Source: Monoraphidium neglectum
Taxonomy: Eukaryota > Chlorophyta > Chlorophyceae > Sphaeropleales > Selenastraceae
Assembly (NCBI RefSeq): GCF_000611645.1
Contig: NW_014013141.1
Location: 1 to 17,989 of the forward strand
Direction: 5' to 3'
Length of the DNA stretch: 17,989 bases
Below the pieces are notes generated by a model. The model was not told the origin of the DNA, did no database searches, and saw only the letters and a program-made list of their open reading frames with translations. The position numbers were made by a program, and so were the translations under genes. Position 1 is the stretch's first letter. Each line of letters starts with the position of its first letter. Shown here piece by piece: positions 9,516 to 17,989 of this stretch.

Positions 9516-10831
9516 ATGATGCTCCTGCTCCTGCTGCTGCTGCTGCTGGTGATGATGATGGTGAAGCCAAAAGTGAGGGTGCGGCGGAGGCGGCGGCGCC
9601 ACCGCAGCGCGCGTCGCCGGGGCCACCGGGGGCGGCGTCGAGCGCCGCCTGCACCTCCCCGAGGGTTGTGGCGTTGATGACGCCGAAGAAGTTGCTGAGG
9701 GTCGTTCGGTGAGGATACAGCAGTCAATGTTAGGCAGCAGCATTGAATGGTGGTTGTTATGGTGAGGCACGCTTGTTCGACAGGTGGGGGTGGAAAGGAG
9801 GCGCGGCAATGTGGCAACGCACTGCAAGACCGGGCCGCCTCTGGGCCTCCTAGGCCCCAGGTGAGGTCGCCGGCCACGGGCTACGCGCCGCCATCGCAAC
9901 CCCCTGACAAGCCCAGCACCGCCCCTCCCACACCCACCCCCTCCCCTCAAGCTCACGTGTAGCCGTACATCCGCACATCTGGGGTCGCATCCACTCCTAT
10001 CAGCACAGCCGCAGGGCAGCTGCCACCACCGCGGTCCCCATCCTGCGCGGTCACCGCTGCTGCGCCCGCGTCCGCGTCCGCGTCGCCCCCCAGCCGCACC
10101 ACCAGCCGCGGCGAGATCTCAGTCACGCGCACACGCGCGGCCGCGCCCGCCGCGCCGAGCGCGGCGGCGGTGGCGGAGCTCTCTGCGAAGCGGTCGGCCC
10201 CAGAGGGCTCCCCCCTCGCTGCATCGAACACGTCGTGATTGCCGCGCATGTCGATGACATGAGAGGCGTCCAGCCCCGCGGCAGCTGCCGCTCCACGCCA
10301 GGCGGCGGCGTATGCCTGTTCGAGATATCAGCGGAGGGCGTGAAGCGGCATCAGCGCACTGTGTTTCATTCCGCACGTCCATGCGGTGGGCCGAAAGGGA
10401 CCAGAGGGGCGTGCGCCCATGAATCCGCTCCGCCCTTCTCGCACCCGTGCGCCCCTGCCTGCGGGCCCCCTCGCACCCGGCGGCCCCCGGCACAGCTTCC
10501 AGGCAGCGTCGCCCACCTGCCACTCTTGGGGGTACTGCTGGCTGCCCTCCTGGCTGGCGGTTTTGGCGTCGACCAGGTCCCCCGTCAACAGCAGCGCCGA
10601 CGGGCGCAGCGCGGCGAGCACAGACTCCCCAAATGCCACTAGGTCTGGCGCGATAGCCGGGTGCTTGAAGCGGCTGATGTGCAGGTCCGACACCTGGACC
10701 GCCCACGCCACAGAGGCAGATGCAGCTGGCGCACGCGTGCCAGGGGTGGCGAGCGCTGCGCCGGTCACACTCGTCGCGGCGAGCGCCCACACGGCCAGCG
10801 CCCACCGCAGCAACGTGGGGGGGTCCAGCAT
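6444..10831 (-). CDS. TMEM62: TMEM62-like membrane metallophosphoesterase
   Basis: Eight exons: 10831-10517, 10315-9957, 9694-9010, 8811-8410, 8239-8146, 7952-7525, 7292-7029, 6833-6444 (2937 bases, 978 residues). All joins agree in phase. The start at 10831 opens a signal-peptide-like helix (LLRWALAVWALAATSV). Calcineurin-type metal motifs follow in order: VSDLH (D49, H51), TGDLVD (D85, D88), RGNHD (N131-D133), THYPL (H339) and SGHLHS (H377, H379). After them come a TMEM62-type beta domain (VRALVLPVD near 476, LWVQ, VTDAAGNTS) and about six membrane segments (roughly 646-673, 743-760, 776-795, 833-849, 867-889, 896-919). This order matches plant and animal TMEM62 proteins, predicted secretory-pathway membrane proteins of unknown substrate. 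A low-complexity insert spans about 270-333. Least certain are the borders of the 94-base fifth exon and the AAG acceptor before the last exon. Confidence 0.9.
9395..9562 (-). repeat. CTG/CTGGTG microsatellite inside exon 3 of the TMEM62-like gene
   Basis: The + strand shows mixed CTG and CTGGTG units, then GATGAT units. On the minus strand the frame stays open and encodes Ser, Ala and Ala-Pro runs between the GNHD block and the conserved THYPL histidine. Homologues have only a short loop here, so this is either an expanded coding repeat or an intron that happens to keep the frame open. Confidence 0.88.
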
Positions 10832-11989
10832 GACTGACGAGACCCTTTGAGCGTCCCACGGTCTGATCCGTGGGCGACACGCGGGTCCTGGCTTCGAAGG
10901 GATTGATGCCGGGCGATTTCCGAGCGTGTGATACAGTAATAATACGAAATCATACAAACATAGGCATGGGTATGGGCGGGATACCCCAATCGCTTTGAGC
11001 ACACTGCTGCCTGCCACATTTGCCGTGTGCGGTGTCTACGGTGGTGACCACTCTGCCCCTCGGTAATCGAACCCTCGTCAGTGCATGCATGATACGATAC
11101 GAAGATTTTTGCATATATTCATACAAAGATTCATCACGACCCAAACAGCTTGTATGCTTGCAGCACTAGCCTTCGGTTGCACTCAAGGCATCACCAGCAG
11201 CATGAGTAAATGCATGACGAACTGCAGCAACTTCATCACCGGAAGTCCAGGGACCAGCGCATGGTGCAGGCACGCAACAAGAAAAATTCATAAATGCAAG
11301 GCGATTCCGTTTTGGCAAGTTACCCCTGTGGGGTGTAGAGATATCTCAACCATGCACAGGGGGACATCCCAACAGCCCACCAAACCGCTCCAGTACCAGT
11401 ATCAACCACCCAGCACTTTGGAGGTGCATGACCCACAAGTGTATACAAGCCCGTCCCCAAAATGTGCATTCGTGCTGGGTTTGGTGCCAACTTCATTCCG
11501 CGGTAGCAAGGGTCTTATGACCCCCAGCCTGGTATTTTGGTGTCCAGACAGCCACGCATTTTTGGGCAGCTGCCATTTTCAGAACATTGTGTGGGGTGCT
11601 GCGCCCCCTTGGAATTGATCAGCTTCCCTGAGCTGGCAACTTGATGGTCAGCGCAAGACTGTTGGTTTTATCTCTGGCTTTGCATGCAGCGCCCCGGCCG
11701 TGAATCCCGCTGTGCACCGCTTCGCAACAGAGCACAACTCTCATGGTAACAAAGAAGCTCATCCATGGCAAGCCGTCACAAAAACCCAGTTGCTAAGCAA
11801 CCGGCCTGGCCACACATAGCAGCCTGCCAGCATCAAGCTTGCTGCAGTCACGTGCACGCGCAACATCGCAGAGCAGGAAACTCTGAAAGGCTGCCCTTCG
11901 GCGCACAGCAGGGACACACCACCAGCAGCAGCAAACCCTGCCACTGGCAGGGAATACGCGTTCACAAGCAGCGCACACTCTTGGCCCCG
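10832..11989. other. intergenic stretch with the TMEM62-like promoter and the HAD 3' flank
   Basis: About 1.16 kb between two minus-strand genes. The part next to 10831 should hold the promoter of the TMEM62-like gene, with an AT-rich stretch at about 10920-11140. The part next to 11990 should hold the 3' UTR of the HAD-like gene, although I see no TGTAA on the minus strand. One + strand frame from an ATG at 11085 stays open to 11618 (177 codons). It has mixed composition and no domain that I recognise, so I do not call it a gene. Confidence 0.5.
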
Positions 11990-12390
11990 TCAGCGCCACG
12001 CGACGCCGTCCATCACCAGGGGCGAGTCCCCGCAGCCCAGCAGCTCTGCCAGCCGGTGCTCACCAAGCAGCCCCGCCCCCGCCGCCGCCCGCTGGGACGC
12101 GGTGCTGCAGCACCAGTCCGCCACGTGCACCGCTACAGCCGGCGCAGGCCACGCCCTCGCGCCGCCGCCAGCACCAATGCTGCCGCTGCCGCTGCTGCCG
12201 CCGGCCGCGCCGCGGGCCAGCGCGGAAGCTTTGGCGGCTGCGGGCTGCAGCAGCAGCCGCTCTCGCAGCCGCTCCGCCCTGCCCAGCCGATCCACAACCA
12301 GGTGCAACTCCCGGCCCGCGGCCGCAGCAGCCGCCGCTGCGCTCTCGGCCGCCGCCTCAAGCGACGCGACCTGCAGCACACCCACGCGCC

Positions 12391-12438
<48 letters not shown>

Positions 12439-13751
12439 TGCCGCCGCCGCTGCGAATGCCTGCTCGCCGCAGCGCGGCCTCCGTTATGTGATGCGGATAC
12501 ACAGACGCGACTTGCACCGGGACCGTGCTGTTGTTGATCGCATCGGATACGCGCCCGCACGGCCGCAGTGACGCCCACGCCCCGTCCTCCCCCTCGCCGC
12601 CTCCGATGCCGCTGCTGCCTGTTGCCTGCCCGGGCCCCTCCGCACAGATCTGCGTTGGGTACGACTCCAGGGCAGCCGTGTAGCGCCGCCGGAGCTCCGA
12701 CTGCAGCGCATCCGCATCGACCCCCGCCTCGCGGCTCCACCGCACCAGGCACGCCGCGCGCACGTCGCACGCCCTGCCGAGTCGTGGGGAGCGCGGCAGG
12801 CGCAAGGCACAGTCCGCAGGCCGCGTATCGGTGGCGCGAGAGGCATCAGGCACCGCTCCGCAGCGGCTAGGGGGGCTGCGCTGCGCAGAGCTTGAAGCCA
12901 TTGCTTCCTCTGCCCACCCCGACGGTGTACATTCCATTCGAATGGACACCTCCCCGCGCACCAGTGCTCCTGTACCTCCGCCACTAGGAGCGGCCTGCTG
13001 CTGCTGCGCCGCACCGCGCGCCCAACCACCGGGCCCTCGCGGCCCGCGGTGCTGCGCGCGCCTGTTGGCCGCGCGGCGTGGAATTGTTCATGCAGCGAGG
13101 GCGCCTCAGGCAGCGACTACCATCAGATTGTGATTATCAATCTCGGGTGGGCTCCGTGGCCCCAGCGGCATTACGTAGATTGTGCAAACAACCTGCTACA
13201 CCCCACTTACTCTGTCACGCTGCTGTTCTTGATCGTTACGATTCCGGGGGACCCCTCACAGCAGCCCCTGCAGGCCCATTGACCCCCACACCACCCCCAC
13301 CGATGATGCCTTCGTCGGCGCAGAGCCGGATCAGGAGCGCCGCCTCCTCCGGCGCCTCTGTGCAGTTGAGCAGCCGCCGCATGGTCGGCACATATGCGGC
13401 CGCACTGCCCACCACCGTGGCTGGCCCCCACTGCGCCTTCGCAGCATCGAACGCGCACGTGGTCAAGATCACATCCAGGCCAGCCACGACGGTGTCCAGG
13501 TCAAACAACACAGACACCGGCGCGGCGCCGGCCGCTGCAAACGACACGCGCGGCCTGCGCTTCTGCACGTTGCTGCTGCTGCTGCCGCTGCCGCCGCCGC
13601 TGCCGCTGCTGCAGCTCTGTTTGCTGCAGGCTGGCTGGAGTGGCAGGGCAGTGGCCGGGGCCGCAGGGTGTGGCGTATGGCGGCATCCCACGGCCACGAG
13701 CGGCCGAGATCCGTTCAATCTAGGGTTTGTTGCGCAACATTGGGACTGCAT
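11990..13751 (-). CDS. HAD-superfamily-like protein with altered active site
   Basis: Two exons, 13751-13260 and 12994-11990, give 498 residues. The intron has a GTGAGG donor and an acceptor after CAGCAG, both phase 0; another acceptor 20 or so bases further in is possible. The ATG at 13751 begins a Ser/Ala/Arg-rich, organelle-targeting-like leader of about 75 residues. Then come VLFDLDT (motif I, D84 and D86), a helical cap (RRLLNCTEAPEEAALLIRL), VQVASVYPHH (motif II position, S328), VGVLQ, VVDRLG (D399) and VADWCCSTASQRAAAG (D457). This order follows a plant HAD-like protein that I recall with DFDGVLCDS, TTKQ, KVEVLK, EDRL and GDWGYNTEKERAEAAG. Here the Gly after motif I is Thr and the motif III Lys position reads Arg (R367). 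A run of mainly Gly (about 346-366) is inserted before it. The substrate is unknown and activity is doubtful. Confidence 0.8.
12393..12452 (-). repeat. GGC (poly-Gly) trinucleotide tract in the HAD-like gene
   Basis: Near-pure CCG/GCC units on the + strand, read as GGC Gly codons on the minus strand. The tract lies between the motif II and motif III positions of the HAD fold, where related proteins have only a short loop. Confidence 0.92.
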
Positions 13752-14093
13752 TACAGGTGAGCGTCCCGCAACTGCGAAGATGTCAGTTCCAAGCCTCAAC
13801 CAAAGCCTTGAAAGGTGCTACGCTCTCCAGGGACCAAAAGAATCTGCTGGAGGCGTGCGCGATTCTCGCATAGGCTCGACCTTCAGGATCTTGAAGGGGC
13901 TCTAGAGGGACGCCGGGTGACAAGCTTGAGTCTTGCTGATGGAATACCGATCGGGATTGCGGACCGTCATACCTGAAACTCAAGTTGCAATTATTCGTAA
14001 TACATATCACATTGCCCTAGTGACGTTCCAGATCGCGAGTGAGGCAGCAAGGAGAGCAGCACGGGGTATATCTGACAACCTGGGAGTGTGTAC
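13752..14093. promoter_or_regulatory. head-to-head promoter interval
   Basis: The 342 bases between the ATG of the minus-strand HAD-like gene (13751) and the ATG of the + strand UBL-like gene (14094) must hold both promoters and both 5' leaders. Composition is less GC-rich than in the exons, with an AT-richer core around 13970-14010. I found no sure TATA box or known operator. Shared control of the two genes is possible but only inferred from geometry. Confidence 0.5.
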
Positions 14094-14940
14094 ATGGCAG
14101 AGGTCGCGGCACTTGTGAAGACTTCAGCAAGCAGGTGAGCCGGCGTCTGATGCCAACGCTGCGGGCGGGCTGCACGTGCGGCACCTGCGCGCCGCTGTCA
14201 ACAGCCACTCTGTGTCGATGAATATCAGCAATACCCGTTGCTGCCAATCAACCCTTTGCAGCTGCATCGTGCGTGTGCCGTTTGACGCATCAGCAGGGAC
14301 TGCACAACAGCTGCAGGTGCGGTTGGCGGCACACGAGGAGTTGACATACACACAGCTGCCGGCGACTGCCTGCGCTACACGAGCACGAGTGCCCCACCAA
14401 ACAACCGTTGTCCCACCTGCTCAAAATCGGCCACAGCTGCGACTGGTGTTAACGCCCCGCCCGTGTGCCGAGTTGTGCCTGCGCACACCCCAACCTCGCG
14501 CACGCCATCGCCTTGCCAAAATCAGGCGCGAATCGAGGAGGCGTGCCGCCTGCCACCAGGGGCAGTCGAGCGGTTGGAGTTCCAGGGACAGCCGCTGGAG
14601 GGCGCGGAGGAGGTCGGGCGCGTGGGCGTGAGCGCGGGGGCCGCAGGCGCCGCAGCTGCTGCAGAGGCGGTGTACCCCAACGGCTGGATCGCCTCGCCCC
14701 TCAGCAGGGCATACCGCAAGGTGGGGGGCGGAATACGAGGGGTCAGGGAGGGGATACCCAGGCAGCTGCGCGGGCTCCTGCACTCGAGCTTGCAATTGAG
14801 CAGCGCGCGGGGGCGGGGAGGGGGTCCTTGGGGCTGCGCAGGGCACGTTTTCGTGACTCTCACACATCACGCCACGATTCGTGCAGGCGCTTGACCTCGA
14901 CACCTCCCCCCTCTTCGCCCCCCGCGATGCTGATTGTTAA
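14094..14940 (+). CDS. small ubiquitin-fold-like protein
   Basis: Four exons, 14094-14134, 14262-14316, 14526-14720 and 14887-14940, give 114 residues ending FAPRDADC. Donors are GTGAGC, GTGCGG and GTGGGG, acceptors TTTGCAG, AATCAG and GTGCAG, and the phases (2, 0, 0) all fit. The joined protein begins MAEVAALVKTSAS, then CIVRVPFDASAGTAQQLQ and ARIEEACRLPPGAVERLEF, followed by QGQPLEG and VGRVGVSAG. The spacing of the first strand, GT, helix, LPP, ERLEFQG and the final GV resembles a ubiquitin-like beta-grasp domain at about residues 14-68. No C-terminal GG is present, so conjugation is unlikely. After the domain come an Ala-rich linker and YPNGWIASPLSRAYRK. An alternative last exon with a membrane helix is listed separately. 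The UBL call is by pattern only; I do not recognise the family. It is head-to-head with the HAD-like gene and 352 bases before DHFS. Confidence 0.68.
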
Positions 14941-14996
14941 ACCCCTCCGTCTGGCCCTGTTTCAATCCTTCCCCCGCGCTGCTGCCATCTCCCAGC

Positions 14997-15109
14997 CCTT
15001 GGACCCCTCGTGGCCGCCGGTCCGCCACGCGGACTTCATAGCCAGCGCAGGCTGGGTGCTGGCCGCCCTCGCGGCGTTGGTGGCCGCCAGCCTGCTGTCC
15101 GCCTGGTGA
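14997..15109 (+). CDS. alternative last exon of the UBL-like gene with a membrane tail
   Basis: After an acceptor ending CTCCCAG the frame reads PLDPSWPPVRHADFIAS, then the hydrophobic AGWVLAALAALVAASLLSAW and a TGA at 15107. It starts in phase 0, so it can be joined directly to the exon ending at 14720 (AYRK) in place of exon 4. The product would be a 134-residue UBL-like protein with a single C-terminal membrane helix, as in tail-anchored proteins. An AATAAA at 15193 lies 84 bases past its stop. The alternative reading is that this is only the 3' UTR of the shorter form. Confidence 0.4.
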
Positions 15110-15192
15110 AGCGATTCAACCATCCAACGCACACGCGTTGAAGTCGGTATTGTTTCTGGCGAGCAGCGTGCCAAAACAAGAGCAGCGGCTGC

Positions 15193-15198
15193 AATAAA
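15193..15198 (+). terminator. possible AATAAA polyadenylation signal
   Basis: AATAAA in very GC-rich surroundings, 84 bases after the stop of the hydrophobic alternative exon and 95 bases before the DHFS start. Chlorophytes more often use TGTAA, so the assignment is weak. Confidence 0.25.
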
Positions 15199-15292
15199 GG
15201 AAGCCTCCCCCAGACGGGGCCCGGGCGGCAGCGGCAGTGGCAGCGCCAGCAGCAGCGGCGGCGGGCGCGCACTGCGCGCTACCCGGCGCAGC

Positions 15293-16686
15293 ATGCTGAG
15301 GGTGTGGTCAGCGACGCCGGCGGCAGCGGCAATGGTGGCCCGGTGGCCGGCGCTCGGCGGCAGCATCGTCGGCAGCGGTCCGTGGCTCGGCGTACGGGCC
15401 TCGGGCTCGGCGGCGGGCAGCGGCGGCGGCGGCGATGATGGCGGCGGTTTGGAGTGGTTGGCCGGCCTGGTGAATCACGAGGCCTCGGGCATGCCAACAC
15501 AGGTGGCGGCCGCCACCCCAGCCGCCTCCGGCAGCAGCAGCGCCGCCGACGGCGGCGCGCCCGCGCCCGCGCCGGCGGGCGCCGCGGCGCCGCCGCGGGG
15601 GCGGTTCGACCTGGCTGGCATGCGGGCGCTGCTGGCGGCGTTGGGGGACCCTCAGGAGCGGTTGGATGTAGTCCACATCGCCGGCACCAAGGGCAAGGGC
15701 TCCGTCGCCGCCATGCTGGCCGGGATGCTGCGTGCTGCCGGGCTGAGGGTCGGCGTCTACACGAGCCCCCACATGCACACGATCCGGGAGCGCATTCAGA
15801 CCCCCGGCTCGGGCTCGCCGCCGTCGGCGCCCCCGGCGCGGGCCGCGGGAGGCGACGGCGCCGGCAGCGTGGCCGGCGGCGGGCCGCCGCGGCAGCCGGA
15901 GATTATAAGTGAGGCCGAGTTTGCGGGGCTCGCGTCGGCCGCGCGCGCCGCGGCGGCGGCCGCAATGGAAGCGGGCCACTTGGCTGCGCCGCCGACACAC
16001 TTTGAGGCGGTCACAGCGATGGCGCTGCGCCACTTTGTGGAAGCGGGCGCTGACGTGGCGGTGGTCGAGGCCGGCATGGGGGGTGCCACCGACGCGACCA
16101 ACGTGGCACCTGCCGGGAAGCTGCAGGCGGCGGTGATCACTCAGATCGGTTGGGACCACGTCGAGGCACTCGGGGGCAGCCTGGAGAGCATATCAGAAGC
16201 CAAGGCCGGGATCGCGAGGCCAGGGCGCCCAATCATCCTCGCCGCCCAGCCGCACGCGGCCGCGGCCGCCGCGCTGCGCGCTGCGGCCGCACGTGTGGGC
16301 GCTGCGCCCGCCGTCGACGCGGGCGCGGCGGTGGCGGTGGAGGCGGCGGGGCCGGTGTGCGTCGCGGCAGGGCCGGGGTGGCACCTGGCCAGGCAGGCGG
16401 TAGATGTTGTGGCGTCACCCGACGCATCCGCCTGGGGCCGAGACGCGGCGCCGGCGTCGGCGGTTGCGGCAGCAACGCCCGCCCTGCGCCTGGAGGGGGT
16501 GCAGATGGCGATGGTCGGCGCCCACCAGCGCGCCAACGCGGCGGTCGCGGTCGCGGCCGCCCTGGAGCTGCGGGAACAGGGGTGGCGCGTGCCGGACGCC
16601 GCCATACGCGCGGGACTCGAGGGCGCGGCGCTGCCGGGGCGCTTCCAGGTGCTGAGGCTCCAGCAGGCAACCGCGGCCACCTCGGA

Positions 16687-16728
<42 letters not shown>

Positions 16729-17412
16729 ACCGTACATCGTTCTTGATGGCGCCCACACCCCCGAGTCCGCCGCCGCCCTCGCCGCCGCGCTGCGGGAGGC
16801 GTTCCCGCCGCCGGCGCCGCTGGCGCTGGTGGTCGCGATGGCGGCCGACAAGCAGCACGCCGGGGTGCTCGCGGCGCTCCGGGCCGCGCGGCCCGGGGCG
16901 GTCGTGTTCACGTCGGTGCCCGTGGCGGGCAGCAGCCAGCGCAGCGCGCCGCCAGGTGGGCGGCCCTGGCGCGCGCGCATGCGCGGAAGTCGGTTCGGGG
17001 CGTGCTTTTGCACTCTGTGGGGCCTGAGATAATCTGCTTAGGGCTGCAGAGATGGGGAGCTCCTTTCCGTCCGGGCCTACTCAGCTGACCCTGTCGACGA
17101 GGCATATGCAGGCACCGCCCGCCTGAGCGCCCCGCAAGATCTCCATCTTCTTGTCGCCCACTCGCAGGCACGCTGGCGGCGCACTGGCAGGCGGCGGCGA
17201 TGACGTCATCGGGCCCGCCCTTCAGGTGCCGCGAGCTCATCCAGGCGGGCGTGGTGGCGGCGCTGCAGCGCGCGCGGCGCGAGGTCGCGGCGCTCGCCCA
17301 CCAGCGCGCGGGGGGCGCCGGGGGCGGGGCGGCGCCGGTGATGTGCGTGACCGGGTCGCTGCACGCTGTCGCGGCTGCTGCGCGGGAGCTGGAGCAGCTG
17401 GCTTCGCGGTGA
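15293..17412 (+). CDS. DHFS: dihydrofolate synthase (FolC/Mur ligase family)
   Basis: Two exons, 15293-16955 and 17168-17412, give 635 residues. The donor is CCAG/GTGGGC, the acceptor CTCGCAG, phase 1 on both sides. The enzyme joins L-glutamate to 7,8-dihydropteroate with ATP to make dihydrofolate; in plants this step is mitochondrial. Motifs in order: Walker-type GTKGKGS (131-137), YTSPHMHTIRERI (156-168), THFEAVTAMA (235-244), EAGMGGATDATN (259-270), QIGWDHVEALGGSLES (284-299), SEAKAGI with K304, the Lys usually carbamylated in FolC, GAHQRANAAVA (409-419), LPGRFQV (447-453), DGAHTPESAAAL (485-496), and CVTGSLHAVAAA near the end in exon 2. The ALGGSLES..EAKAGI wording is close to plant DHFS rather than FPGS. 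About 100 Ala/Gly-rich residues precede the core and suit an organelle transit peptide. A 12-Gln insert sits just before DGAHT. The bifunctional or FPGS role is not excluded. Confidence 0.92.
16691..16726 (+). repeat. CAG (poly-Gln) tract in DHFS
   Basis: Twelve pure CAG codons in exon 1, encoding residues 467-478, in the C-terminal domain only a few residues before the conserved LDGAHT motif. It is absent from the homologues that I recall. Confidence 0.95.
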
Positions 17413-17989
17413 CGCGCTCAAGCGTGGGTGACTGAGGAAGCAGTCAGGGAGCAGGCTGAGTAACTGGTCAGGGCGGGCTGAGTAACCACGGCTGAGAAAT
17501 CAAAGCATTTGTGATGGTGGGTTCCTGTGGCAGCCCTTGGGGCCGCAGTAGTGCACGCAACTTGGTGAGAGGCGGACAGGTTTGTGCCCGGGTAAACACA
17601 CCACCACACTATTACAAGTGCACTGCAGATTGAAAATCAGCTGGCACAGCGCATCAGGCAGTGGGGTTGTGACGCGTCGCGCCGACTGCAAGCACTGCGC
17701 ATTGAGAGTAGTCAACGACGACTGCCTGCAGCCCCTGCCTCGGAAGTCGCATAAGTGCTAGGGCTCAGGAAAAACTTGTCTTGAAGTCGGAGAGAAGCAA
17801 CGTCCCGCGCGCGCAGCAGATTGAGGGTACGACAGAATGGCAGTTGGGCCGGGCTCCTGAGCGGCTTCCCCACAGCTGCCCGCATGTACCCCCCGTCGTC
17901 AGTGGCGGGTGACGTGAATCGCCACCTGTAGGTAGAGGGGCTTGCTGCTCAGCAGCCGCGGCGCGGTGGTGCCCTGTGGGGGAGTGGGG
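17413..17989. other. 3' flank of DHFS, no gene seen
   Basis: No reading frame on either strand has motifs or clear splice sites to support a gene. The first part should be the 3' UTR of DHFS. I see no TGTAA on the + strand up to the window end. Confidence 0.5.
17443..17487 (+). repeat. imperfect tandem repeat in the DHFS 3' flank
   Basis: Two copies of a unit of about 23 bases that starts GTCAGGG and ends GGCTGAGTAAC. The 11-base end is identical in both copies (17454-17464 and 17476-17486). Confidence 0.7.

Noticed and set aside
9402..9677. Hydrophobic Leu-Val repeat frame on the + strand that resembles a membrane protein
   Set aside because: It is only the CTG/CTGGTG microsatellite read in the other direction.
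16141..17013. 290-codon minus-strand open frame
   Set aside because: Antisense to DHFS, whose + strand frame carries every FolC motif. The Ala/Cys runs come from the CAG and GCC tracts.
1..17989. CRISPR arrays, rRNA, tRNA, insertion sequences, operons with ribosome binding sites
   Set aside because: No repeat-spacer pattern, conserved rRNA stretch, tRNA cloverleaf with T-loop consensus, or transposase motif was seen. The split genes show this is eukaryotic DNA.

Overview
The window looks like nuclear DNA of a GC-rich green alga (Chlorophyta). The signs are split genes with short GT-AG introns of about 130 to 265 bases, GTGAG/GTGCG donors, very high GC in exons, and in-frame homopolymer tracts (Gln, Gly, Ala/Pro) inside otherwise conserved proteins. 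Two proteins can be aligned from memory with known plant proteins (a TMEM62-type phosphoesterase and a DHFS/FolC ligase), and a third with a plant HAD-like protein. A short TTTAGGG-like tract also fits a plant or algal lineage. The species cannot be fixed from the sequence.

Layout. 1-1698: no confident gene. There is a coding-like fragment with a frame break on the + strand, plus telomere-like and hexamer repeats. 1699-4698 (-): two-exon gene for a 923-residue Gln-rich protein ending in a MYND zinc finger. 4699-6443: 1.7 kb without a confident gene, with a duplicated 24-mer. 6444-10831 (-): eight-exon gene for a 978-residue TMEM62-like membrane metallophosphoesterase. 10832-11989: mostly intergenic and AT-richer. 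11990-13751 (-): two-exon gene for a 498-residue HAD-like protein with altered catalytic motifs. 13752-14093: a 342-base head-to-head promoter interval. 14094-14940 or to 15109 (+): small ubiquitin-fold-like protein with two phase-compatible last exons, one soluble and one hydrophobic. 15293-17412 (+): two-exon dihydrofolate synthase gene. 17413-17989: 3' flank with a short imperfect tandem repeat.

All exon joins were built by hand. Each was required to have GT...AG borders, matching phase and sensible protein continuity, and the summed coding lengths are exact multiples of three for all five genes. The genes do not form an obvious pathway: the window carries a folate enzyme, a secretory-pathway membrane phosphoesterase, a HAD relative, a MYND scaffold-like protein and a UBL-like protein. 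The most unusual points are the alternative last exons of the UBL-like gene, the degenerate HAD motifs and the low-complexity inserts placed beside catalytic motifs in three proteins.
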